From an uncultured Lachnospiraceae bacterium (GTDB lineage: Bacteria > Bacillota > Clostridia > Lachnospirales > Lachnospiraceae), in assembly GCA_910578345.1 (NCBI GenBank), contig CAJTRA010000017.1, positions 1 to 64,000 on the forward strand: a DNA stretch of 64,000 bases, given 5' to 3'. Positions 52,808 through 61,636 of the stretch are shown piece by piece. Below the pieces are notes generated by a model that saw only the letters and a list, made by a program, of their open reading frames with translations, was not told the DNA's origin and made no database searches. A program made the translations under genes and the position numbers. The stretch's first letter is position 1. Each line of letters begins with the position of its first letter.

Positions 52808-54577
52808 ATGAAAACATACAAGACAATCGGCATCCGTCCGGTGATCGACGCCAGGCTCCTTGGCATCCGGGAGGCGCTGGAAGCAAAGACCAGACGGATG
52901 GCCGAAGAAGCAGGCAGACTGATCGAGGCAAATGTATATTATGCAGACGGTTCTCCCGCCCGCTGTGTAATCTTCTCCGGTTCCATCGGATCAGGGGAGG
53001 AAGCCGCCCGCTGCGAAACTGAATTTATAGCCCACAATGTGTGTGCCACGCTGAGCGTCACGCCAAGCTGGTGCTACGGCAGTGAGACGATGGATATGAG
53101 TCCCACCACCATCAAAGCCGTCTGGGGCTTCAATGGCACCTCACGTCCCGGCGCAGTCTACCTAGCCGCCGTCATGGCAGCTCACGCCCGTGCCGGACTG
53201 CCCGCTTTCTCCATTTATGGAAGGGATGTGCAGGACATGGAGGATGATACCATTCCCGCCGATGTGTCCCGTAAGCTGCTGCAGTGGGCAAGATGTGCCC
53301 TGGCAGCCGGACAGATGCAGAATAAAGCCTATGTCAACCTGGGTTCCGTTTCTATGGGTATCATGGGATCTTACTGCGATATCGATTTCTACCGTCAATA
53401 TCTGGGAATGCGCACCGAGTGGGTGGATATGACCGAAATCTTAAGACGGGAAGCGCTGAACATTATAGATCCGGAAGAATACGAACGCGCCCTGTGCTGG
53501 ACAAAGGCAAACTGCCCGGAAGGAACCGATCCAAATCCTCCGCAGCATGCCCGCAGTGCACAGCAGAAAGAACAGGACTGGAACTTTGTCGTCAAGATGA
53601 CGCTGATCATCCGGGATATTCTTCTGGGCAACGACCGTCTGGCGGCCATTGGCTGGAAAGAGGAATCTCTTGGAAGAAACGGACTCCTCGGCGGCTTCCA
53701 GGGACAGCGCATGTGGACGGACTGGAAACCAAACGGTGATTTCACCGAGGCCATACTCAACTCGACCTTTGACTGGAACGGAAAGAAACAGCCTACGATC
53801 CTGGCTACGGAGAACGATAATCTGAACGGCGTCTCCATGCTGTTTGCCCATCTTCTCACGGGCCGCGCTTCCCTTTTCGCCGATGTACGCACCTACTGGA
53901 GCTCTGACGCCGTCGCACGGGTCACCGGATGGACGCCGGAAGGAATGGCGGCCGGCGGTTTCATCCACCTGATCAATTCCGGTGCAGCCTGCCTGGACGC
54001 CACAGGCGCCGTGAAAGATGCGCGCGGCCATGGCATCATGAAACGCTGGTGGGAAATGACAGAAGAAGACATCCACGCCTGCCTGCAGGCCACCGACTGG
54101 TGTCCTGCGGAACTTTGCCAGTTCCGGGGCGGCGGTTTCTCCTCTCATTTCTCCACCGCAGCATCCATGCCGCTCACAATGATCCGCCTGAATCTGATCG
54201 AGGGCATTGGCCCCTGCCTGCAGATCGCCGAAGGGTACAGCATCCTTCTGCCTGAAGAAGTCCACCGCATCATTGACCAGCGCACCGACCCTACCTGGCC
54301 CACCACCTGGTTTGTGCCCAATATCACTGGAGAAGGAGCTTTCCGGGACGTCTATTCTGTGATGGAAAACTGGGGAGCCAATCATGCCGCCTGTGCCTAC
54401 GGCCATATCGGCGCGGATCTGATCACGCTCTCTTCCATGCTGCGGATCCCTGTCTCCATGCATAACGTAGCCCCGGAACGGATCTACCGTCCCCATTCCT
54501 GGAGCGCCTTTGGCACAGAAGATCTGCAGACAGCGGATTATGCCGCCTGCAAAGCTTACGGGCCATTGTACCAATAA
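52808..54577 (+). CDS. fucI: L-fucose isomerase
   Basis: A 589-residue enzyme converting L-fucose to L-fuculose (and D-arabinose to D-ribulose), near the 591 residues of E. coli FucI. ATG at 52808 has GAGGA 5 bases upstream and gives the typical N terminus YKTIGIRPVIDARLLGIRE; an in-frame ATG at 52796 is less likely. Catalytic/metal residues appear as Glu335 (LATENDNLNG), Asp359 (LFADVRTYW) and a late His in CAYGHIGAD. Fuculokinase and fuculose-phosphate aldolase genes are not in the window. Ends at a strong hairpin. Confidence 0.95.
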   Translation: MKTYKTIGIRPVIDARLLGIREALEAKTRRMAEEAGRLIEANVYYADGSPARCVIFSGSIGSGEEAARCETEFIAHNVCATLSVTPSWCYGSETMDMSPTTIKAVWGFNGTSRPGAVYLAAVMAAHARAGLPAFSIYGRDVQDMEDDTIPADVSRKLLQWARCALAAGQMQNKAYVNLGSVSMGIMGSYCDIDFYRQYLGMRTEWVDMTEILRREALNIIDPEEYERALCWTKANCPEGTDPNPPQHARSAQQKEQDWNFVVKMTLIIRDILLGNDRLAAIGWKEESLGRNGLLGGFQGQRMWTDWKPNGDFTEAILNSTFDWNGKKQPTILATENDNLNGVSMLFAHLLTGRASLFADVRTYWSSDAVARVTGWTPEGMAAGGFIHLINSGAACLDATGAVKDARGHGIMKRWWEMTEEDIHACLQATDWCPAELCQFRGGGFSSHFSTAASMPLTMIRLNLIEGIGPCLQIAEGYSILLPEEVHRIIDQRTDPTWPTTWFVPNITGEGAFRDVYSVMENWGANHAACAYGHIGADLITLSSMLRIPVSMHNVAPERIYRPHSWSAFGTEDLQTADYAACKAYGPLYQ

Positions 54578-54593
54578 AGGAACTTTCAATCTT

Positions 54594-54639
54594 GCTATCC
54601 TCTGAAAGGGGCCGTCAACGGCCCCTTTCAGAGGATAGC
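54594..54639. terminator. Perfect 22-bp palindromic terminator after fucI
   Basis: A perfect 22-bp stem: GCTATCCTCTGAAAGGGGCCGT (54594-54615) and its complement to 54639, around a 2-base loop. The inner part AAAGGGGCCGT/ACGGCCCCTTT resembles a bidirectional intrinsic terminator, but the stem continues beyond the T run. It separates fucI from the convergent recombinase. Confidence 0.7.
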
Positions 54640-54718
54640 AAATTACTGTCAACCGGGCAGACTCTTCTCTGTATTTTCTATATGTAAACAATTTGCCGAA
54701 ATGTACTTTAGCGGATTT

Positions 54719-55321
54719 CTATAAACCTAATTCTTTCACATATTTGAAAAAATAAGTCCGCCCTATCTTCAATTCTTCCAGAGCTTCCGAAATCTTTATT
54801 TCTTTCCTTCTCCACTTTCCCACCACTGTTTCAAACGACTCCGGCACAGGTCTTCCCGGATTTCCGAAATGCACGCCCCGCTCTTTCGCCGCCGCAATCC
54901 CTTCCGCCTGTCGTTTCCGGATATTCTCACGCTCATTTTGCGCCACATAGGACAGGATCTGCAGCACCAGATCCGCGACAAAAGTTCCAGTCAGATCCCG
55001 GCTTTTATCTCTCGTATCCAACAGCGGCATATCCAGCACGACGATATCGATCTGTTTCTCCCTGGTGAGGATGCGCCATTGTTCAAGAATCTCCTCATAG
55101 TTCCGGCCCAGCCTGTCGATCGACTGGATGATCAGAACATCCTTTTTCTTCATTTTCCTGACCAGCTTTCGATACGCAGAGCGGTTAAAATCTTTTCCAC
55201 TCTGCTTGTCCATATAGATATTTTCCTCCTGAACCGGAAAGTTGCGCAGAGCAATCTTCTGCCGTGCTTCATTCTGCTCCCGTGTCGATACACGGATGTA
55301 ACCGTAGACTGTGTTTTTCAT
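54719..55321 (-). CDS. Small serine recombinase/resolvase
   Basis: A 200-residue resolvase/invertase-family recombinase. YGYIRVSTREQNE carries the catalytic Ser (about residue 12); IDRLGRNYEEILEQW holds the conserved arginines; a long helix (FVADLVLQILSYVAQNERENIRKRQAEGIAAAKERG) and a C-terminal helix-turn-helix (KISEALEELKIGRTYFFKYVKEL) follow. The size fits Pin/Hin or Tn3 resolvase-like proteins rather than large phage integrases. No transposase, inverted-repeat pair or invertible segment was found nearby, so it may be a stand-alone remnant or act at a distance. Confidence 0.92.
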   Translation of the reverse strand: MKNTVYGYIRVSTREQNEARQKIALRNFPVQEENIYMDKQSGKDFNRSAYRKLVRKMKKKDVLIIQSIDRLGRNYEEILEQWRILTREKQIDIVVLDMPLLDTRDKSRDLTGTFVADLVLQILSYVAQNERENIRKRQAEGIAAAKERGVHFGNPGRPVPESFETVVGKWRRKEIKISEALEELKIGRTYFFKYVKELGL

Positions 55322-55360
55322 TTGTTTACTCCTTTTTTTGCTTTAATATACCAAGTTTCC

Positions 55361-55381
55361 GTTAATTTACGCGGAATTAAC
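55361..55381. promoter_or_regulatory. Inverted repeat upstream of the recombinase
   Basis: GTTAATT-TACGCGG-AATTAAC, 40 bases upstream of the recombinase start and just upstream of an extended -10-like TGGTATATT (minus strand). It may be an operator or recombination half-sites. Confidence 0.4.
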
Positions 55382-55426
55382 CACAAAAAAACCAAACAAA
55401 ACGTGGAAAACTCTTCAGAAAAACAC

Positions 55427-55463
55427 AAAAAAACAGCTGATTCCCAGTTACGGAAATCAGCCG
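55427..55463 (-). terminator. Terminator after the ADH-AKR-MBL operon
   Basis: Minus-strand CGGCTGATTTCC (55463-55452) pairs with GGGAATCAGCTG, followed by seven T. It lies about 100 bases beyond the MBL-fold gene stop. Confidence 0.8.
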
Positions 55464-55559
55464 TCGTCTACTCTCTTTTCTGTCCTATTCCCAAACACTT
55501 TCTGCTGCCTTCTCAAACTTCTGCCAGAAACTGCCGGCGCGGCAGCGCTCCTGTCCGGT

Positions 55560-56429
55560 TTATTCCGGCCGGATTTTAATGCCATCGCTGACAAACACCA
55601 CGTCATGTTCTCTCGTGCAGAAGATCTGCGCGCCCACGGATCGAAGCGCCTGCTCTGTCTCCTTTTCCGGCTCCGCTGCCGTCACAACGGCATACTGCGG
55701 CCGGATGAGGTCAATCAACCTGACGCCGGATGCAAGACTGCGTCCGTGGTAACTTACCTTATAGAGATCAACCTGCGGCAGATTGTATTGCAGAATCTCT
55801 TTCATGCGCTTCTTCTGCGCATCCCCCGCAAAGAACATCTGTACTTCTCCATGGCTGACCAGCACCGCAAGAGAATAATTGTTGTCCTTATCATACTCCG
55901 TCTCCTCCGGAGGCCAGATATGAAGAGACAGTTCTTTGTACTGCAGTTCTTCCTCTCTCTCAAGCGCCGTCATCATGATCCCCAGCGCCTCGGCCTGTTC
56001 TGTCAACCGTTCATAGCTTTCCTTAGACTGGTCATAAACAGGCGTCAGAATCTTCTGGACCGGAAGACTCTCAAGCAGCGCAGGAGCGCCGCCGATATGG
56101 TCCTTATCCGGGTGCGTCAGAATCAGACAATCAATCTCCTCCACACCCTCCTGCTGCAAAAGTGCAAGAATATGTTCCGCATCCTGTTCCTCACCCGTAT
56201 CGATCATCACACAGGCGTCCTGACTCAGCACAATCGCACAGTCTGCGTCGTCCTTCGTGCCCGCAAACAGGATGCGGACTGACTCTGCCAAAACAGGCTC
56301 CGGAACCGGCGCGGAATTATCCCTGTCAAACATGCCGGACAACACAAAGTCCGCAACCAGGATCATACACAAAATACCCACGGCAATGATACGGCTGCCG
56401 AAGATCACGCCTTTCCTGTTTCTATTCAT
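55560..56429 (-). CDS. ComEC-like MBL-fold hydrolase, membrane-anchored
   Basis: A 289-residue protein. ATG at 56429 has GGAGG upstream and overlaps the aldo/keto reductase end by 8 bases. One helix (about 12-32) anchors it; the rest is a metallo-beta-lactamase domain with LTHPDKDHIGG, MIDTGEE and the late YHGRSLASG, like the C-terminal domain of ComEC and related secreted hydrolases. Such stand-alone domains are probably extracellular nucleases or phosphodiesterases; activity is not proven. Last gene of its operon. Confidence 0.85.
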   Translation of the reverse strand: MNRNRKGVIFGSRIIAVGILCMILVADFVLSGMFDRDNSAPVPEPVLAESVRILFAGTKDDADCAIVLSQDACVMIDTGEEQDAEHILALLQQEGVEEIDCLILTHPDKDHIGGAPALLESLPVQKILTPVYDQSKESYERLTEQAEALGIMMTALEREEELQYKELSLHIWPPEETEYDKDNNYSLAVLVSHGEVQMFFAGDAQKKRMKEILQYNLPQVDLYKVSYHGRSLASGVRLIDLIRPQYAVVTAAEPEKETEQALRSVGAQIFCTREHDVVFVSDGIKIRPE

Positions 56430-57471
56430 GATCCGCTCCTCCACTCTGGAAAGCATACCTGCCTGCGATCCTGCCGTCTTCATCCCAGAGGTCTTCCCAG
56501 CCTCTGGCACCCTCCCACAGGAAGACCTGCCCTTTCACCAGCCGGCATCCCCTGTCGTCTTTTCGGATCGCTTCCATCTCCGCGTCGGTAAGCGGATCAC
56601 AGGTAATGCACTGCAGATTTGCCCTGTACTGCTCTTCTTTCACCGAAAAAGGAATCGGAATCTGCCCTCTTTGCACTGCCCACTTCAGACAGATCGCGGC
56701 CGGATGCACCTGATGCGCCCTGGCAGCCTGTACCACGGAGGGTAGTTCCATATCCACCACATCCTGTGCCGTCCGATCTCTCTCCGGCCGGGAGGGCGAA
56801 CCGATCGGACAGTAACCGATCGGCAGGATATCATGAACCGCCGCATAAGCAAACAGCTCCGGCTGTTGGAAGGATGGATGCAGCTCCATCTCCAAAGCTG
56901 CCGGACTGATCCTGCACAGAGGCAGCACCGCTTCCAGCTTGGGAACGGTCATGTTGCTCATCCCGATATACCGCACCAGTCCATCGTCCACGAGTTTCTC
57001 GCACTGACGCCATACCGTCATGAATTCTTCCGTTGAAAACGGCCTGGAATCCGGATTCCTGGAATCCCCGCCGCACCCTGGCGCATGATAATTCGGAAAA
57101 GGCCAATGCACAAGATACAGATCCATCTGTGAGATCCCCAGATCTCTTAAACTCTCCTTACAGGAAGCGATGACCTCTCCCGCTCCATGTTTGTCATTCC
57201 ATACCTTGGACGTAATAAAGAGTTCTTCTCTCGTCGCTGCTCCCTCTGCAAACACTCTTTTCAAAACCTGTCCGATCTGCGCCTCATTCTGATATACGGA
57301 AGCACAGTCAATCAGACGATATCCATACTTGATCGCCCCGTAAACTGCCTGGGACACTGCGTCTGCTCCATATTTGTCTGATCCGAAAGTCCCAAGCCCC
57401 ATGCCGGGAATCTGCTCCCCGCCTGGCAGCGTTCTCTTCGGGATTCTGGACTGCTCTATTGTCTGCTCCAT
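56422..57471 (-). CDS. Aldo/keto reductase
   Basis: A 349-residue NAD(P)H-dependent reductase. The catalytic tetrad is visible as Asp in GYRLIDCA, Tyr in SVYQNEAQIG, Lys in FITSKVW and His in YLVHWPFP; C-terminal PIPFSVKEEQY is a cofactor-site variant. ATG at 57471 has AGGGGAG 4 bases upstream. It overlaps the MBL gene downstream and lies 19 bases after the ADH, so the three are one operon, probably for oxidising or reducing a sugar or polyol. Confidence 0.92.
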   Translation of the reverse strand: MEQTIEQSRIPKRTLPGGEQIPGMGLGTFGSDKYGADAVSQAVYGAIKYGYRLIDCASVYQNEAQIGQVLKRVFAEGAATREELFITSKVWNDKHGAGEVIASCKESLRDLGISQMDLYLVHWPFPNYHAPGCGGDSRNPDSRPFSTEEFMTVWRQCEKLVDDGLVRYIGMSNMTVPKLEAVLPLCRISPAALEMELHPSFQQPELFAYAAVHDILPIGYCPIGSPSRPERDRTAQDVVDMELPSVVQAARAHQVHPAAICLKWAVQRGQIPIPFSVKEEQYRANLQCITCDPLTDAEMEAIRKDDRGCRLVKGQVFLWEGARGWEDLWDEDGRIAGRYAFQSGGADHE

Positions 57472-57490
57472 AGACTCCCCTTTCTTTCCC

Positions 57491-58549
57491 TTAATCAAAT
57501 ACTACCGCCACTTTGCCGCACTGACCGCCTGCCATGAGTCTGTAGGCTTCGCCTGCTTTTTCCAGCGGAAACTCATGTGTGATGAGATCTTCTGGATGGA
57601 TGTTCCAACGCACCAGCCTCTCGACCAGTTCTTCCATCCGCCACAGCGACGTGACCCAGGAACCGTAGATAGATTTCTGTCCGTGAATGATATCGGGACT
57701 GGGATAGAACGTGCAGGTTCCTCCTTCCCCCACGAATGCGATCTTCCCCCATTCCCTGGTTCCGTGGATCGCAAGCTGTCTGCCGCCGTCACTGGCCGAT
57801 GCGTCAATCGCGCGCTCTACGCCTCTGCCCCCGGTAGCTTCCAGAATCTCATCCAGCGCGTCCTCGCCCGGCTTTACCACCAGATCAACCAGCCCCAGCC
57901 GCTCTGCCAGCGCAATCCTGTAATCGTTCCTCTCCACGCCGATCAGCTTGTTGGCTCCCATAGCCTTAGCAAGCATAAGCGCCGCAAGTCCGACTGGTCC
58001 AAGTCCTGTCACCAGTACCGCATCATTGCCGCAGATACCGATCTTCTCGATGGCTTCATAGACAGTCCCGAATCCGCATGCCACCTGTGCGCCATCCTTA
58101 TAGGAAAGTTCATCCGGCAGCGCGATCAGATCCTTCTCATCCGCCAGAATGTAAGGCGCCATACCGCCGTTTCTCTGCCAGCCATAAGCCTGGCGGAATC
58201 TGCTCTTACAGGAAATATAATATCCCCGCCGGCAGTCATTGCATACGCCGCATCCTGAAATATGATAGACGATCACTCTGTCTCCCTTTTGAAAGCGTCG
58301 TAATCCCTCGCCTTCTTCCACGATCTGACCACAGGGCTCATGTCCGGCCACCATGCCCGGTATGTATCCCTCCGGTCCTTTGCCCGTATGTTCCCTGTAG
58401 ATACAGCGGATATCGCTGCCACAGATCGTGGTAGCCTTTGTCTGTATTACCACCTGTCCGGGTCCGGGTTTGGGAATCTCAAACTCCTTCATCTCCACTG
58501 TGCTGTTTCCAGGCAGCACTGCCCCCTTCATCAACATTTTTACTTCCAT
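57491..58549 (-). CDS. Zinc-dependent alcohol/polyol dehydrogenase
   Basis: A 352-residue medium-chain dehydrogenase. ATG at 58549 has GAGAGG 5 bases upstream. GHEPCGQIVEEGEG, catalytic-zinc ligands (ICGSD; GHE), a structural-zinc-like CGVCNDCRRGYYISC cluster and the NAD motif VTGLGPVGLAAL are all present. It resembles sorbitol/threonine dehydrogenase-type enzymes. Divergent from the AraC-family regulator 58745-59617, which probably controls it. Confidence 0.92.
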   Translation of the reverse strand: MEVKMLMKGAVLPGNSTVEMKEFEIPKPGPGQVVIQTKATTICGSDIRCIYREHTGKGPEGYIPGMVAGHEPCGQIVEEGEGLRRFQKGDRVIVYHISGCGVCNDCRRGYYISCKSRFRQAYGWQRNGGMAPYILADEKDLIALPDELSYKDGAQVACGFGTVYEAIEKIGICGNDAVLVTGLGPVGLAALMLAKAMGANKLIGVERNDYRIALAERLGLVDLVVKPGEDALDEILEATGGRGVERAIDASASDGGRQLAIHGTREWGKIAFVGEGGTCTFYPSPDIIHGQKSIYGSWVTSLWRMEELVERLVRWNIHPEDLITHEFPLEKAGEAYRLMAGGQCGKVAVVFD

Positions 58550-58744
58550 AATAACCTCTCTTTCAGAACAGTCCTTCCGGTATCCTGCTGTTTCGCCTCT
58601 CCTTTCAGTATACTCTCCTCCTCTCCGGATACCAGATTGGAACATGCCTGTTTTCACAAAAAAATGTCGTGTTTTTATAGTTTTTCTGCTATACTGTTCC
58701 TTAAGATCCTAAACAGCCGCCCACAATCGCCAGAAGGACACCCT

Positions 58745-59617
58745 ATGAAAATACAATATACCGACATCGATATCCATTTTGTCATGGATGAGCTTTCCGT
58801 ACACGCCCTCAATATCATCTTCGAGCAGTTTACCCGCGTCATACCTTCCCACAGCCACGGAAGCGATTGCTACGAGATCCATTATATTCCTGCCGGGTCT
58901 GGCAGGCTGAAAGTCGATGAGATTTACTACGATCTCTCTCCCAACACCCTCTTTGTGACCGGGCCCCATGTGATGCACGCACAGTCGCCGCTTTTGTCTG
59001 ATCCGATGCAGGAGTACTGCGTCTACCTCAGATTTCCCGGTGCATCCCGTTCAAAGAAGCTGTCCGCTCTCCTGGATGCTTTTCTGTCTACGGGCTTCTG
59101 GATCGGACAGGATGTGCATGGGATCCATTTCCTGATGCAGCAGCTTTTTGATGAGTTGAAGTGCCGGTATACCGGATACCAGAATCAGGTAGAACTTCTG
59201 CTCTCCCAGCTGATCATCTGCGTTGTGCGCAATTATGAACAGAAAAAGAAGCCCGAATACCGTTTTGCCCGAAAGAATCTCTACCACAGCAAATCCATGA
59301 TTATAGAAGAATATTTTCTCTACGAATACCGGACCCTCTCCTTAGACGCCCTTGCCAGCCGGCTTAATCTGAGCGCACGCCAGACGCAGCGTCTTCTGCA
59401 GAATGATTATGGCAAGACTTTCCAGCAAAAGAAAACGGAAGCGCGTATGTCCATCGCTTCCATCCTTCTTGGCGATAAAAGCAGAAGTATCGCCTCCATT
59501 GCCGAGGAACTTGGCTATGCATCGGCGGAGCACTTTTCTTCTGCTTTCAAGAAATATTATCAGGTCAGTCCCGGAAACTACCGCAAGGGGCAGAAAGTCT
59601 CTCTCTTGTCGCCGTGA
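58745..59617 (+). CDS. AraC-family transcriptional regulator
   Basis: A 290-residue regulator: an N-terminal cupin-type sensor (about 25-110; IPSHSHGSDCYEIHYIPAGSG) and a C-terminal pair of helix-turn-helix motifs (about 185-285; LSLDALASRLNLSARQTQRLL and SIASIAEELGYASAEHFSSAFKKY). ATG at 58745 has AGAAGGA about 7 bases upstream; the much longer frame upstream runs through the divergent promoter region and is not supported. It likely responds to a sugar and activates the ADH operon. Confidence 0.93.
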   Translation: MKIQYTDIDIHFVMDELSVHALNIIFEQFTRVIPSHSHGSDCYEIHYIPAGSGRLKVDEIYYDLSPNTLFVTGPHVMHAQSPLLSDPMQEYCVYLRFPGASRSKKLSALLDAFLSTGFWIGQDVHGIHFLMQQLFDELKCRYTGYQNQVELLLSQLIICVVRNYEQKKKPEYRFARKNLYHSKSMIIEEYFLYEYRTLSLDALASRLNLSARQTQRLLQNDYGKTFQQKKTEARMSIASILLGDKSRSIASIAEELGYASAEHFSSAFKKYYQVSPGNYRKGQKVSLLSP

Positions 59618-59709
59618 AGTGTGTCTCTTTCTTTTTCCCCCTTTTTATGGTATGATCCTATCAGAGTATCTGATTTAAAGTATGTGATCTTGAGAAAAAG
59701 GATGTTTTT

Positions 59710-60003
59710 ATGAATGCAATTACGCTGATTATCATTTATTTGGTCACTGTCAACTGTCTTAGCTTTATCATCATGGGGGTGGACAAGCACAAGGCGCGTA
59801 AGAGAGCCTGGCGGATCCCGGAGTCTACCCTTTTTGTGCTGGCTCTGATCGGCGGTTCCCTCGGTTCCATCGCAGGAATGCACCTCTTTCACCACAAAAC
59901 AAGACATTGGTACTTCCTATATGGCATGCCGGCGATTCTGATCTTCCAGATACTTCTTGTCCTGCTGCTTGTGACGTCTCCGATCGAGATTACAGTTATG
60001 TAA
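59710..60003 (+). CDS. DUF1294 membrane protein
   Basis: A 97-residue protein with three hydrophobic helices matching DUF1294. NCLSFIIMGVDKHKARKRAWRIPE and LALIGGSLGSIAGMHLFHHKT are the conserved blocks of this small family, function unknown. AAAGGA lies about 8 bases before the ATG. It stands alone after the AraC gene. Confidence 0.9.
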   Translation: MNAITLIIIYLVTVNCLSFIIMGVDKHKARKRAWRIPESTLFVLALIGGSLGSIAGMHLFHHKTRHWYFLYGMPAILIFQILLVLLLVTSPIEITVM

Positions 60004-60054
60004 ATCTATTATTCCATTTGTCCAGAACAAAAGGGCGCTTCGCACGCGCTTGAC

Positions 60055-60088
60055 AGAAAAAAGGGACTGTCGTTTGCACAACAGTCCC
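60055..60088 (-). terminator. Terminator after the DegV gene
   Basis: Minus-strand GGGACTGT (60088-60081) pairs with ACAGTCCC (60070-60063), followed by six T. Confidence 0.8.
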
Positions 60089-60129
60089 GCCGTCTTCTCC
60101 CCGGCTCTCAGATCATTCCGAGCCTGTCG

Positions 60130-60966
60130 TCACAGGGTAACAATGATCCCGCCGTCATTGGCATACATGCTGCTGATCCCCGCCGTATCCAGGATCACCA
60201 CATTCTTATAAGAAGCCCGCTTCTCCATCAGGCTGCGCATATATTCCGCCCGCTGTGGACAATTACAGTGGGAGATCATAAGAGTCCTTTTCTCCGGATG
60301 CGCGACATCAGCCACAAGATTGTCCGCCATCTTGGCAAGCGCCTTATTGATGCCGATCGCCTGTCCCTTCTGCTCGATCATGCCCAGATTGCCGATCATA
60401 ACAGGCTTGATATTGAGCGTCGATGCGACTAACGCCTTAACGCCAGTCAGTCTCCCGTTCTTACGCAGCGTCTCCAGATTATCCAGCACAAAATAGGTCT
60501 TCATCCTGCGCTTGAACACTTCGATCTTCTCCACCGTCTCCTCGAACGACAAACCAGCTTCCTTATACTGCATGATCCGCATCGCCAACTGCGTCTCCCC
60601 ACAACTGGCCGACTCCGAATCCACCACATGGATCTTCTTCCCGCCATATTTCTCATGATACAGATTCCTGCCCAGTTCTGCACTGTTATAACTTCCGCTC
60701 AGATGAGAGGACAGTGTCACTACGTAAACTTCTTCCGCTTCACAGTGATACGCTTCCATAAACCGTTCTGGGGACGGACAGGAAGATTTCGGACATTGCG
60801 GGTAAGCCGCCACTTTCTCCAGAAATTCCTTCTGATCAAAACTATCATCATCCAGGATCCTGTAATCCCCCACCTCAAGTCCCAGGGGAATTCTCTGAAA
60901 TCTCTCCTCTTTCTTATATGGATCCGGCAGTTCACAACAGCTATCTACAACAATTTTATATTTCAT
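60130..60966 (-). CDS. DegV family fatty-acid-binding protein
   Basis: A 278-residue DegV protein. ATG at 60966 has GGAGG 4 bases upstream. YKIVVDSCCELP opens the family fold, then VVTLSSHLSGSYNSAE (the serine-rich acyl site) and LETLRKNGRLTG are diagnostic. These proteins bind a fatty acid, and FakB members present it to kinase FakA; no FakA gene is nearby, so the acyl partner is inferred. Single-gene unit. Confidence 0.92.
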   Translation of the reverse strand: MKYKIVVDSCCELPDPYKKEERFQRIPLGLEVGDYRILDDDSFDQKEFLEKVAAYPQCPKSSCPSPERFMEAYHCEAEEVYVVTLSSHLSGSYNSAELGRNLYHEKYGGKKIHVVDSESASCGETQLAMRIMQYKEAGLSFEETVEKIEVFKRRMKTYFVLDNLETLRKNGRLTGVKALVASTLNIKPVMIGNLGMIEQKGQAIGINKALAKMADNLVADVAHPEKRTLMISHCNCPQRAEYMRSLMEKRASYKNVVILDTAGISSMYANDGGIIVTL

Positions 60967-61132
60967 AAGGCCTCCGCAACTATTCAATGTAGTTTTCATT
61001 ACCACTTATGATAACATGAATTCTTATATGTTGTAAATAGATTTCTTTATTTCTTCTTTTGGAGCGCTGTGGTATACTATGGCTAACGACACTGGAGATT
61101 TTACATTCGGTTTCTATTTATGGAGATTTGCT

Positions 61133-61636
61133 ATGATCGCACTGAAGATTATCAATGTGAAACAATTTATGGGCAGACTGCTCGGCGCAGATGATTTTGA
61201 CGGCTTTCTGTTAGAAGAAGCTTCGATCAGCACCTACAACACATTTCAGATTGACGGACACCAGAACAGAGCGTTCTACACTTCTGAGGAATGGGAAGAC
61301 CGGGAACTGCGGCCCTATGCTTTCACACAGTGGAAAGTGATCCGGCCTGTCTGTTTTGACCTGATCAAGGGAAGACGGACCCCGGCCGCATTCCATTTCG
61401 TCCTGCACCTGATCCCGGAGTACACTGCCTCGATCCTGAAAAGGGGCGACACCAGCGTAACCCCCGATCAGGTCAGGGGATTTGTGCTAAATATACGATA
61501 TGACGGACAAACTCTTACGTTAATCACCGGCACTTCTTACCATACTTTCCTCATGGACAAAACCCCTGACGTTCTATGGGATCAGGCAGTCAGGCAGTTT
61601 CTTTCCAAACGTGAGATCTCTTTCGAAGAATTATAG
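61133..61636 (+). CDS. DUF5721 family protein
   Basis: A 167-residue soluble protein matching DUF5721, a Clostridia-wide family of unknown role. ALKIINVKQFMGRLL, DGFLLEEASI and FHFVLHLIPEYT are the recognisable blocks. ATG at 61133 has TGGAG 9 bases upstream. Its last 47 bases overlap the end of the convergent MATE gene, so the two messages are antisense at their 3' ends. Confidence 0.85.
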   Translation: MIALKIINVKQFMGRLLGADDFDGFLLEEASISTYNTFQIDGHQNRAFYTSEEWEDRELRPYAFTQWKVIRPVCFDLIKGRRTPAAFHFVLHLIPEYTASILKRGDTSVTPDQVRGFVLNIRYDGQTLTLITGTSYHTFLMDKTPDVLWDQAVRQFLSKREISFEEL

